Positions 28,047 through 37,686 of a DNA stretch of 64,000 nt are shown here, piece by piece. Numbering within the stretch: position 1 is the first letter of the stretch; the number at the start of each line of letters is the position of its first letter. The position numbers and the translations under genes are program-made. The DNA is from CAVTHW01 sp963734625 (lineage in GTDB: Bacteria; Acidobacteriota; Terriglobia; Bryobacterales; Bryobacteraceae): contig CAVTHW010000012.1 of NCBI GenBank assembly GCA_963734625.1, forward strand, positions 62,001-126,000. The letters run 5' to 3'. The notes under the pieces are model-generated. The model saw only the letters and a program-made list of their open reading frames with translations. It had not been told where the DNA came from and ran no database searches.

Positions 28047-29039
28047 ATGACTCCCGAGCAGACCCTTAGCCAGTCGATTGTGCGCCTAGACCGCATCCGC
28101 CAGGAAATTGCTCGGGTCATTGTGGGACAGCAGGAGGTGGTGGACGGCGTTCTGACCACTCTGCTCGCGGGCGGTCACGTGTTGCTGGAAGGCGTTCCCG
28201 GCCTGGGGAAGACGACGCTATTGCGCACCCTGGCGCGCGCACTCCACATGAAGTATTCGCGGATCCAGTTCACTCCCGACCTGATGCCCGCCGACATCGT
28301 CGGCAGTATGATTCTCGAGACCGACGACCGGGGCGCCAAGTCGCTCCGTTTCCAGACGGGGCCCATCTTCGCCAACCTCGTGCTCGCCGACGAAATCAAT
28401 CGCGCCACGCCCAAGACTCAATCCGCGCTGCTCGAGGCGATGCAGGAGCACACCGTCACCGCCGGTACCACCACCCACGAGCTGGAGTTGCCCTTCCTGG
28501 TCATGGCCACCCAGAACCCCATCGAGATGGAGGGAACCTATCCGCTTCCGGAAGCGCAGCTCGACCGTTTCCTCATGAAGATCCTGGTCGAGTATCCTTC
28601 CCGCGAGGATTTGAGCCGGATCATCGACCGCACCGTCATCCAGCGCGAAGAAGTTCACGTGGACCAGGTCGCCGGGCGGGAGGACATCCTTGAGTTGCGG
28701 GCCGTATGCCACCAGATTCTCGTCGCTCCCCACGTGCAGGAGTTCGCGATCGACCTGGTGATGAGCACCCAGCCCGGCAGTCCGCAGGCCCACCCGCTCG
28801 CCAAAAAGTACATCCGCTACGGCAGCTCGCCGCGCGGCGCTCAGGCGTTGGTGGAGTGCGGCAAGGTGCACGCCCTCTTGCGGGGGCGAGCGCACCTGAG
28901 CATTGATGACATCACCGCCATCGCACCGTCGGTCCTTCGGCACCGTATCATCCGCAATTTCGACGCCCACGCGGACGGGCAGACCCCGGACTCGCTGGTA
29001 AAGGAAATCATTCAGAGCGTGAAGGTAGCGGTCACGTAG
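28047..29039 (+). CDS. MoxR-family AAA+ ATPase
   Basis: The 330-residue ATPase has Walker A GVPGLGKTT at residues 49-57, Walker B LVLADEINRA about 111-120, sensor 1 in LVMATQNPIEMEGTYPLPEAQLDRF and an arginine-rich C-terminal domain (RYGSSPRGAQAL). MoxR ATPases act as chaperone-like remodelling enzymes and are commonly encoded with DUF58 and von Willebrand proteins, as here. The next three genes complete the module, so the complex probably assembles or activates a metal-binding or envelope protein complex. The target is not identified. Confidence 0.92.
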   Translation: MTPEQTLSQSIVRLDRIRQEIARVIVGQQEVVDGVLTTLLAGGHVLLEGVPGLGKTTLLRTLARALHMKYSRIQFTPDLMPADIVGSMILETDDRGAKSLRFQTGPIFANLVLADEINRATPKTQSALLEAMQEHTVTAGTTTHELELPFLVMATQNPIEMEGTYPLPEAQLDRFLMKILVEYPSREDLSRIIDRTVIQREEVHVDQVAGREDILELRAVCHQILVAPHVQEFAIDLVMSTQPGSPQAHPLAKKYIRYGSSPRGAQALVECGKVHALLRGRAHLSIDDITAIAPSVLRHRIIRNFDAHADGQTPDSLVKEIIQSVKVAVT

Positions 29040-29097
29040 ACAGAACCGGGCGACCGCGCGAACTACAGCGAACCGGCGCGGTTCCGTAAAGCACCGT

Positions 29098-29982
29098 ATG
29101 GCCACCGAACCCATCATCGACAGGCACTTCCTGGAGAAGCTTGAGCGCCTGACTCTGCGGTGGCAGAAATCGTTCCCCGGCCTCGTGGGCGGCCAGAATC
29201 GCTCCCGGTTTCCCGGTCCCGGCCAGGAGTTTCTGGATCACCGGCACTTCCATCAGGGCGACGACTTGCGGGCCGTGAACTGGCAGGCTTACCTGCGGCT
29301 GGAGAAACTGTTTCTGAAGATGTTCCAGGTGGAGCCGCGCGTTCCAGTGAGGATGCTGCTGGACGTCAGCCAGTCCATGGCCACCGGCGGCGTCTCCAAG
29401 TTCGACTACGCGCGCCGCCTGGCGGCAGCGCTGTGCTACGTAGGACTGGTGCGGCTGGACGCCATCACCGTGCACCCATTCTCGGACCACTTGGGCGATC
29501 CTTACCTGTGCTGCGGCGGCCGTCACCGTCTGGGCCCCACGGTCGATTACCTGCAAGGGCTAACGCTGGGGGGCCGGACGAATTTTATGGAGGTTGTGCG
29601 CCAGTTCGTGTCGACGTCCTTTCAGCGCGGGCTGGTCATCATCATTTCCGATTTCTTCGACGAAGAGGATTGCTCCCGGCCCCTTCAGCACCTCGCCGAG
29701 TTCGGCCACGAGCTGCTGCTGGTTCACCTCTGGGGCGAAGAGGACCGCACGCCCCCGTGGGAAGGCGACCTCGACCTGACCGACGCCGAGACCGGCGGTC
29801 GCCTGGAAATCGCTTTCGGAACCAAGGCGCGGGAGGCTTATACCGAAGCCTTCGATGCCTGGGTCCGCTCCGTTCAGGAGATGGTCAACCGGCATGAGGG
29901 CCGCTATGTCGGCATCTCGACCTCGACGCCGCTCGAAGAAGCCATTTTCGGCCCCCTGCTGCAGACGGGAGCAATTGAATAA
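29098..29982 (+). CDS. DUF58 domain protein
   Basis: The 294-residue protein has the DUF58 signature GQEFLDHRHFHQGDDLRAVNWQ near residues 41-62 and then a von Willebrand-like fold with a MIDAS-type DVSQSMATG at about 89-97 and a late IISDFFDEE. There is no membrane helix. DUF58 proteins accompany MoxR ATPases as probable substrate or adaptor subunits. Its stop TAA shares a base with the next ATG (TAATG), so translation of the BatA-like gene is coupled to it. Confidence 0.88.
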   Translation: MATEPIIDRHFLEKLERLTLRWQKSFPGLVGGQNRSRFPGPGQEFLDHRHFHQGDDLRAVNWQAYLRLEKLFLKMFQVEPRVPVRMLLDVSQSMATGGVSKFDYARRLAAALCYVGLVRLDAITVHPFSDHLGDPYLCCGGRHRLGPTVDYLQGLTLGGRTNFMEVVRQFVSTSFQRGLVIIISDFFDEEDCSRPLQHLAEFGHELLLVHLWGEEDRTPPWEGDLDLTDAETGGRLEIAFGTKAREAYTEAFDAWVRSVQEMVNRHEGRYVGISTSTPLEEAIFGPLLQTGAIE

Positions 29983-31845
29983 TGTTTTTGCTGAACCTGT
30001 CGCTGGCGCAGTTTCTGGGGGCAGCGGCGGCGGTGTGCGGTGTGGTCGTAGCCCTGTACTTGCTGGACCGTACTCGCCGGCTGGTGGTGGTGCCCACGCT
30101 CCGCCTGTGGAGGATCTCCGAGAAGCTATCGCACTTGAGGCGCAGGCGAATAGTTCAGCAGCCCTGGTCGCTTCTTCTTCAGATCCTGAGCATCCTGCTG
30201 CTGCTGGCGGCGCTGGCCGATTTGCATATCGGCTCGGCTACGCGAGCGGGACGCGACCACGTTATCCTGCTGGATAGCTCGGCCTGGATGGCCGCGCGCG
30301 GGCGTTCCGGGGTGTTGCTCGACGAAGCCAAGGCGGCCGCGACTGCCTATGTTCGCGCGATGCCGGAGCTGGATCGCGCCATGATCGTGCGCGCCGACGC
30401 CATGGCCACGCCGGCGACCCGCTTTGAACCGGACCGCAAGACGCTCAATGACGCCATCCGGCAGACGCGCGCCGGCGCCACCGCGTTAAGGCTCGCCGAT
30501 GCGGTCCAATTTGCGCGGGAGGCTCTGCGCCTGGAGGGCCAGAGGGCCGGCGAGATTGTCTATATCGGCGCGGGGCGGGTCCCGCGTCAGGATTCCGCGG
30601 TCCCGGCCGTCCAGCACTTCCGCATCCTGCCCGTCAGCGAACCGGGAGACAACTGCGGTATTCGCAAGCTGACGTTGCGCCGCGTGGAGGACGATCCCGG
30701 GAACCTGGGAGATCTTCGTATCGGTGCGCAACTACGGACGCGTCCGAAGGGAGGTTCCGCTGGCGGTCCAGTTCGGCGGGGCGCTGATCGGTTCGCGCCG
30801 CATCGCGCTCGCGGCCGGGGAAGAGCAGAGCGCCACCTTCCGCTATCGCACCCGGGTTAACGGCTGGGTTGACGCCCGCCTGCTGATCACCGATTCGCTG
30901 GCCGGCGACAACCACGCTCAAGTGGAGGTTCCGGCGCAACCGATCGTCCGCGTGCTTGTGTACTCGGACCAGCCCGACCTGCTCCGGCCCATCCTGGGCG
31001 CCAGCCAGAACGTGGAGGCGGTTTACGCCAGCCCCAGTTCATATGATCCGAAAGCCCAGGCGCGGATCGTCATCATCGACCGCTTCGCGCCGCCGAGCGC
31101 GCCGCAGGCCGATGCCATCTGGATCGATCCGTCCCCAAGTGTCTCTCCTTTCTGGGTGGCCTCCACTGCCACGGGCGCCCGATTGGAGCGCTGGCATGGG
31201 GAAAACGCTCTGGGCGCCGGCCTGGGCACGAAGGACGTCAGGCTGGCCTCGACGCGGGTGTTCACGGCCCAACCCGGGGATCTGGACGTAGCCGATTGCG
31301 CCGACGGCCCGGTCATTCTGGCCCGGCAGTCCGCGCACAAGGCCGTGGCGTTCGGCTTCCATCCGGCTCTCACCTCGATGCGCTTCGAACTGGCCACGCC
31401 GCTGCTCTTCGCCAACATCCTGCGCTGGATGGCGCCGGATGTATTCCGCAGGTGGGAACTGAACGGCGGCAGCGCCGGCACGGTCACCTTCGCGCTGGAT
31501 CCCGAAGTCGACGCCGCCGGAGTTCGCGTCCTTAACGAGGGCGGGCGCCCGCTCCCATTCGCCGTCAAAGGCGACACGATCAGTTTCTTCACGGCCACGC
31601 CCGGCACGGTGCGGGTTCTCGCCGGCAATCGCGAGACAGTGTACTCGCTAACGCTGCCGGATGTGGCGGACGCCAGGTGGCAGGCCCCCAAGACCGTGTT
31701 GCGCGGATCGGAGAGCTCCGGCTTAGCCGGGTCCGCCCGCAAGATCTGGCCGATCCTGGCTTTGGCGGGAGCTCTGGGACTCATCCTGGAATGGATGCTC
31801 TTCGGACGCGGACAGCCGGCGGTATTGCAGAAGGAATCGGCATGA
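29982..31845 (+). CDS. BatA-domain membrane protein, interrupted by a single-base frameshift
   Basis: The N-terminal half (MFLLNLSLAQFLGAAAAVCG, then helix pairs to about residue 85) is the BatA double-transmembrane domain, followed by a von Willebrand-like region (VILLDSSAWMAARGRSG). The frame is lost at about 30702: the real sequence continues as DDPG-TWEIFVSVRNYGR in the next frame if one A is removed from GGGAACC. The rest continues to 31845 and ends in a C-terminal membrane helix (IWPILALAGALGLILEWMLF). The intact protein would be about 620 residues. It is part of the MoxR module and overlaps the next gene by 4 bases. Confidence 0.8.
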
Positions 31846-34338
31846 CCTTCGCACGCGCCTGGGTGCTGTTGTTCGCCGTACTCCCGCTGGCTTGGGCCGT
31901 GTGGGAGTGGCCCCGTGCGGCGCGCAAGCTGGCGCTGGTGTTGAAGACGCTTTCGCTCCTGTGCGTGGTTCTGGCCCTGGCGTCGCCCCAGGCGAGCTAC
32001 CACAGCTCGAGAATGGCCGTCACCGTTCTGGTCGACACATCGGCGAGTGTTTCGGACGCCGGCCTGGCGCGCGCCAGCCAACTGGCCTCGGCCATCGCCG
32101 GCGCTCGCGGGCGCAACTGGACGCGAGTCACTCCGTTCGCAACTTCCACGCGGGCCGTACAGCCCATTGAGAATGCCAAAGGTTTGGGATTGCGGCGCAC
32201 GGCCGGGGTGACGGGCCTGGCTACCGATCTGGAGCGCGCATTGCGGGACGCGCTGGCGGCGACGCCAGCCGGCCTGGTGCCGCGCGTAGTGTTAGTCTCC
32301 GACGGCAAGGAGAACCGCGGCAGCGTCGCCCGCGCCGCGGCGCTGTTCCAGCAGTTGCGCGTGCCGGTGGACACGTATGCCCTCCCGGGCCGCGCCAGAC
32401 CGGAGCTGACTGTCGAATCCGTGACCATGCCCGCGGTGGCCTTCACCGGCGAGAAATTCGCCGTCGACCTGGCCATCCGCTCGCCGCGCGCCGTGGCTGG
32501 AGTCGTCGAAATCGAGGCCGAAGGCAAATCGCTGGGATCCAGCCCCGTCAGCTTGCAGCCTGGGACCAATCAGTTGCGGGTGCACGCCAGCATCAGTGAA
32601 CCGGGCGCCATCGGGCTGACGGGCGCGATCCGCGTCGAGGGCTTCGAGGACGCGCGCTTCAGCCAGGCGCTGGCCCTGCGGCGCCCGAAGCTGCTCTTCA
32701 TCTCCCAGGACCCGGCGGGTTCGGAGACGCACCTGCTCGACACTCTGCGCGTGGCCCAGTTCGACGTCGACACCAGCGCGGAAGCGCTCAAGGTCAAACT
32801 CGACGACTACCAGGTGGTGGTCCTCAACAACTGGAACATTCAGGCTCTCCCGGAAGCCCGGAAACAGGACTTCGAAGAGTATGTCAAACAAGGCGGCGGG
32901 CTGCTCGTGATCGGCGGGGAACGCAACATTTACATAGACCCCAAGCGGACCGAGGAAGACCCCCTGGAGCGCGCGCTGCCCGCCCGGATCACGCCTCCGA
33001 AATCGCCCGAAGTCCGCTGCGTGGTGCTGCTGATCGACAAGTCGTCTTCGATGGAGGGCCGCAAGATCGAACTGGCCCGGCTGTCGGCCGTCGGTATCAT
33101 CGAGAACCTGCGGACCACCGACAAGATCGGGATTCTGATGTTCGACCACGCCTTTCGCTGGCTGGTGCCCATCAGCGAGATCGAGGACAAGGCGCGCCTG
33201 CAAATTCTGGTTAGCGGCATCACCTCCGACGGCGGCACGCAGATCCCGCTGGCGCTGACCGAAGCCTACAACAAGATCGAAGCCGTCCAGGCCGCCTACA
33301 AGCACATGGTGCTGCTGACCGACGGCGTTTCCGAGGAGGGCGACTCCTACAAGATCGCCAAGCTGGCCGGCGAGAAGAACATTACCATCTCCACGATCGG
33401 CCTCGGCTCCTACGTCTACCGGCAATTCCTCGAAAACGTCGCTACTTACTCGAAGGGCAGAGTCTTACTTCCTTGACGATCCGGCGGAACTGGCGCAGAT
33501 CCTGTTGCGCGACGTCATGGAGCACACCGGCTTCACGGTGGTTGAGAAGAGCGTCACGCCGGTGGTGCTTCAGAAGGTGGAATTGCTCGACGGAATCGAC
33601 ATGCCGTCCGCGCCCCCGCTGTCCGGATATGTCCGTTTCACGGCCAAGCCGACCGCCGAGACGATCATGGAAGTTGACGACAACCAACCGCTGCTGTCCC
33701 GCTGGCAATACGGGCTGGGACGGTCGATCATATTCTCCTCGGATGCCAAGAGCCGCTGGGCCAGCCGCTGGGTTGCCTGGGCTGGTTTCGACCGGTTCTG
33801 GTCCAACATCGCGCGCGACCTTTTGCCCCACGCACAGGCGGGCGAGGCCACCACCTCCTACGACAGCGCCAACGGTGAGATCGTCGCCGATTACCACCTC
33901 GGCCGCAACGTGCCGGCCCCCGCTGCTGCTCCCGACATCTTCGCCTTCGGCCCCGACGGATTCCAGCAGCCCGTGGAAGTCGTGAAGGTCGCCGAGAGTT
34001 TCTACCGGGGGCGCATCGCCGTGGGCGATCTTCGGGGACTTTTCCGTCTGCGTCCACTGGAGGAGTCGCGCGCCTTCCCCGAAGTCGGGCTCTATCGCGC
34101 GGCGGATGAGTTGCGCGAGTATGGCAATGACGAACCGCTTCTGCAACGCGTGGCGGAATCCACTGGCGGGCGCTTCAATCCGCGGCCCCAGGACGTTTTC
34201 GACGCGGGCGGCCGCTCGGTGAGTTCCACGCTCCAGTTCTGGCCGGGCCTGCTCGCGCTGGCCGTCCTCCTGAACGTGGCCGAATTGATCGTCCGCAAAT
34301 GGCGTGGCGTGGTCGAAACGCTGCAGCTTGGCCGCTGA
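31842..34338 (+). CDS. Membrane protein with two von Willebrand domains and a GATase-like domain, frameshifted
   Basis: The start ATG at 31842 overlaps the BatA-like stop (ATGA) and follows AAGGA. The product would be about 830 residues: N-terminal membrane helices, a first von Willebrand domain (VTVLVDTSASVSDAG), a glutamine-amidotransferase-like segment (LLFISQDPAG, GGGLLVIGGE), a second von Willebrand domain (VVLLIDKSSSMEGRK) and a C-terminal helix (FWPGLLALAVLLNVAELIV). At about 33465 an extra T changes GRVYFLDDPAEL into a premature TGA at 33474; the other frame then continues unbroken to 34338. This architecture is typical of the last gene of MoxR modules. Confidence 0.82.
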
Positions 34339-34351
34339 GGGGCGCGGCTGG

Positions 34352-37201
34352 TCATGGAAGCTTGGCTACCGCGGCGGCGATCTTCTCCTTCGAAATGAGT
34401 TTCACTTGCGCCTGTGGCTTCGCGCCTTCGTCGAGCGTCACTTTTTCGGCATCGCCGGTGAAAGACGAAAGGAAATCCGGCATTGTGATGACGCCCGAGA
34501 GGATGTCTTGACCTTCCCAGGCAGCGACGTAGTAATCGCCTGGCGCTAGGCCGGCGATCCTGAAGCTGCCGTCAGCACCGCTGCTCCGCGACTTGACGCT
34601 GGAGAGCGGACTGCCGGGGGCGAAGTCCCTCGGCCACGCGGTCACGGTTACGCCCCCCAGCGGCTCACCCTTCTCGCTACGGAGCGTTCCCGCAATGCCG
34701 CTGGCTTTGTCCGAGAGCACAATCTCCAGTTTGCTCCCATTCACAATATTGACGCGCGAGCGGGTTACATCTACCGAGTCGCAGCGCACGGACTTAGCAT
34801 AGAGGTTGTCTGGCAAATTTCTGACTTCCCACGAGTACGTGCCCGGCGCAAACATGTCACGCGACATCCGGAATGTTCCGTCGTCCTTCATGACGCTGGC
34901 GTACGTCTCCAACGATCCGTTGTCTGGCCGCAGGATGAACAACGGCCGGAAATCTGGCTTGTCGAGGTTGCTAATGTTGAAGCTCAAGCCGTCGAGGCTA
35001 GAAGCGCGTGCTAGCATAGACACCTCACGTGCGTCGGACGCCAGAGTGGGGGTTGCCGACTTCGCCAGGTCTTCGATGCTGCCTTCTTCGGCCCGAAACG
35101 TTCCAATCACCTCAATGCCCGGCTCCAGTGGCAGAGTCAAGCCTTCAACGTCCGAACCGTCAACGGTGATTTCCGCCATCGCGCTGGGAGTGGATTTGGT
35201 CTGGCCGGGCGCTACCGGCGTGGTCACTACCGTCCCTGCCCGGGGGACCGAACGCGCCGTAACCACGTATCTCCCGCCTGGCACGTTTTGCACCTCGAAA
35301 ACGCCCTGCTCCGCCACTGACTGCAACGGTCGCGCTCTACCACGGAGATTCGCCCCTGCGGGGACGACTGTAAGTACCGCCCGGATGGGAGAACCATTCA
35401 TCGTAACCTTGCCTCTCACCGTGTAGAGGCGCTCGCGGCGGAGGCGAATGTCAGTTTGGGACAAGACCACGCCAGGAGTCACTTCCAGCGGAGCTGCGGC
35501 CGCCACGTCTAATGCGCTCGGGTAAATTGTTCCCACGTCGGCAGGAGGCCGTTCCGCAGTTCTGAGCACAACACTGGCCTCCCGCGGCACGGCCGCGACA
35601 TAATAGCGGCCGGGAGCCAACCCGATTATACGGAACATGCCCTCGTCGTCAGTTACTTTGGATTCACCCGCCGACTGTATGCTCTTCCGCCCATATATGT
35701 ATACTTGCCTGTAAGCGGTTACCGACGCATTGGCCACGGGGTCGCCGTCCTGGTTGGTTACATGCCCGGCAATGACGCTCTGCGAAGTCAGTCTGATTAC
35801 CACACCCTTCATGGCCTGGCCTGCTTCTAGAGCGAACACCGAAGGGGTTGAACCCGGCGAGGACGGCCCAAAACCTCCAGTCAGGAAGCCGGCCTTGGTG
35901 GCCTGGAGCACGTAACGCCCAGGCTCAATATCGTCGAAAACGAAGGCGCCTGACTCGTCGGTTGTTTGTGCATACATCACGCGGTTGAAGACCGGCCTGT
36001 CGTCGAGGAGTTGGACTGTCGCCCTGGGGACCGCCCCGGCCTGACTGATCACGCGGCCTTCCACTCGGGTCTTCTTCTTCTCTTCCGACGCCGTGGCCGG
36101 TACGTTATTCGGGGTTTGAGGCAAGGGCAGCAGCGGATCATACAAAAGGGCTTTCAACACAGGGCTGGCCTGCGCGGGCGGACGGCTGGGCAGCGCAGTC
36201 TGGAGCACGATGGGGCGGGAATCGTTCACGTGCGGCGTCGGTACATGCGCAGCATGGGCCGTCGCTACGCCGACGCACACAACCCAGAGCAAACTCATCA
36301 CCCAGGCGGCGCCCTGGCCTGAGAGGTTGTTCCTGGAGGGCCGCGAAGGCTCGATCAGTCTTCGAACGCGGTTCACTAACGACCCGCCGTTGGCCGCCGG
36401 CGCGGGGCTGAGGCGCGGCGGCCGCTGCGACTCCAACTCGGCCAGCGCACGCGCATACGTCACTACGTCGCCGCAGGCAGCAACAGCGAGATCGTCGCAA
36501 CACAGCTCACGCTCCGCGCGAATCTGCTGGGACACCCACCACACGGCCGGATGATAGAACAGCAGCGACTCGGCGACGCTTTGCAGGATACTCGCCAGGT
36601 AATCCTGGCGCCGGATATGGGCCAACTCGTGCGCCAGCAGCGCCGTCATGTGATCCAAGGGCAATCCTGCAAGGGATCCGACGGGCACAAGGATTACCGG
36701 TCGCAGCCAACCGATCACCATGGGGACCTCCGCCAGAGAGGAGACCACCAGGCGCACGGGACGCGAGGCGCCCACGCGGGCGGCGGTACGCTGAAGGATC
36801 TCCTGCCATTCCGGCGGCGCGGGGTGCGACGACACGCGCAGACGGACCGTAAACCGCCATCCCGCGGCCAGTCGAATCGAAAACCCTACAACTCCCAATA
36901 GCCATGCGACCACCACGCCTGGAAGGATGCTCTGCCATCCGGTTGCGGAGATGTTCCACCAATCCGACGCGGCGCTTCCGCCAGCTTTCAGTATCAGGAG
37001 GAAGGTGAGCGGTGGCGCTGCGGTCATTGCGGCCAGCGTCAAGCAAGCCAGGACGTAGCGTCCTTGAGCGGAGAGCGAACGGCCCAGCACCGCCCGAAGC
37101 GCCACGTAAAGGATGGCGATGAGCGTGCCCTGCCAGAGGAAGTGCACCAGCGTCCATCCCAGTCTCTGAACCCAGACTTGCGATAGAAACACGGCTGTCA
37201 C
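34352..37201 (-). CDS. M56 (BlaR1-like) membrane metallopeptidase fused to carboxypeptidase-regulatory-like repeats
   Basis: The 949-residue protein has N-terminal membrane helices and a zinc site HELAH at residues 191-195 with a downstream ligand in RAERELCCDD, as in BlaR1/MecR1. In BlaR1 the C-terminus senses beta-lactams; here it is about 550 residues of carboxypeptidase-regulatory-like beta-sandwiches (RVEGRVISQAGAVP, GHVTNQDGDPVANASV, GIAGTLRSEKGEPLGGV). The extracytoplasmic part may therefore sense or bind a surface ligand. It overlaps blaI by 4 bases and should cleave that repressor after activation. The ligand is unknown. Confidence 0.85.
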   Translation of the reverse strand: MTAVFLSQVWVQRLGWTLVHFLWQGTLIAILYVALRAVLGRSLSAQGRYVLACLTLAAMTAAPPLTFLLILKAGGSAASDWWNISATGWQSILPGVVVAWLLGVVGFSIRLAAGWRFTVRLRVSSHPAPPEWQEILQRTAARVGASRPVRLVVSSLAEVPMVIGWLRPVILVPVGSLAGLPLDHMTALLAHELAHIRRQDYLASILQSVAESLLFYHPAVWWVSQQIRAERELCCDDLAVAACGDVVTYARALAELESQRPPRLSPAPAANGGSLVNRVRRLIEPSRPSRNNLSGQGAAWVMSLLWVVCVGVATAHAAHVPTPHVNDSRPIVLQTALPSRPPAQASPVLKALLYDPLLPLPQTPNNVPATASEEKKKTRVEGRVISQAGAVPRATVQLLDDRPVFNRVMYAQTTDESGAFVFDDIEPGRYVLQATKAGFLTGGFGPSSPGSTPSVFALEAGQAMKGVVIRLTSQSVIAGHVTNQDGDPVANASVTAYRQVYIYGRKSIQSAGESKVTDDEGMFRIIGLAPGRYYVAAVPREASVVLRTAERPPADVGTIYPSALDVAAAAPLEVTPGVVLSQTDIRLRRERLYTVRGKVTMNGSPIRAVLTVVPAGANLRGRARPLQSVAEQGVFEVQNVPGGRYVVTARSVPRAGTVVTTPVAPGQTKSTPSAMAEITVDGSDVEGLTLPLEPGIEVIGTFRAEEGSIEDLAKSATPTLASDAREVSMLARASSLDGLSFNISNLDKPDFRPLFILRPDNGSLETYASVMKDDGTFRMSRDMFAPGTYSWEVRNLPDNLYAKSVRCDSVDVTRSRVNIVNGSKLEIVLSDKASGIAGTLRSEKGEPLGGVTVTAWPRDFAPGSPLSSVKSRSSGADGSFRIAGLAPGDYYVAAWEGQDILSGVITMPDFLSSFTGDAEKVTLDEGAKPQAQVKLISKEKIAAAVAKLP

Positions 37202-37575
37202 CGCTTCTTCCTCCTTTCCTCAAATGCATCAATAATGCGACGGATCTCGTTGAGATCTTCGGTCGAAGCTCGTTGAGCGGTCAACGCGCCAAGCACCAGA
37301 TTCTTGGCCGATCCTTCGAACACGCGATGCAACATGTCGCCGGCAATCCGCGCCTGGACTTCTTCCTTGGACGCCGCGGCCTCGTAGACGTGGGATCGGT
37401 AGCGCTCTGTGCGCCGAAGCAGGCCCTTCTCTTGCATCACCTGCATTTGTTTAAGCGTGCTCGTGTAGCCGGTGTCTTTGGCCAGGGTTTCGTGCACTTC
37501 GCGTACGGTGCTGGGGCCGCATCGCCAGAGAACTGTCAGGATGGCAAGCTCGGCGCCCGACGGAATTGAGGGCAT
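37198..37575 (-). CDS. blaI: BlaI/MecI-family transcriptional repressor
   Basis: The 125-residue winged-helix protein has the family features: LAILTVLWRCGPSTVREVHETL near residues 10-31, TGYTSTLKQMQVMQEKGLL about 35-53, and a C-terminal dimer domain with FEERRKKR at the end. BlaI dimers repress their own operon until cut by the M56 partner encoded next. The promoter directly upstream holds a perfect palindrome between -35 and -10, and the message appears leaderless (see that entry). Here the regulated genes may be this pair alone. Confidence 0.92.
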   Translation of the reverse strand: MPSIPSGAELAILTVLWRCGPSTVREVHETLAKDTGYTSTLKQMQVMQEKGLLRRTERYRSHVYEAAASKEEVQARIAGDMLHRVFEGSAKNLVLGALTAQRASTEDLNEIRRIIDAFEERRKKR

Positions 37576-37581
37576 GCCAGA

Positions 37582-37611
37582 TATATACTACGATAACGGA
37601 TCGTATGTCAA
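37582..37611 (-). promoter_or_regulatory. blaI promoter with palindromic operator; transcript probably leaderless
   Basis: On the minus strand there is a -35 TTGACA (37611-37606), an 18-base spacer and a -10 TATATA (37587-37582). The spacer contains TACGAT-N5-ATCGTA (37605-37589), a perfect 6+6 palindrome, as expected for a BlaI site that blocks RNA polymerase. The transcript should start about 7 bases after the -10, which is the A of the blaI ATG at 37575. No ribosome binding site precedes that ATG, which agrees with a leaderless message. Confidence 0.75.
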
Positions 37612-37686
37612 GACCCAAAATCCTGGATAAACGGTCCAATATCGTACTGGCTGAGACGCGCTCGTGGGCGCGGAGTGAGGCGCCGG

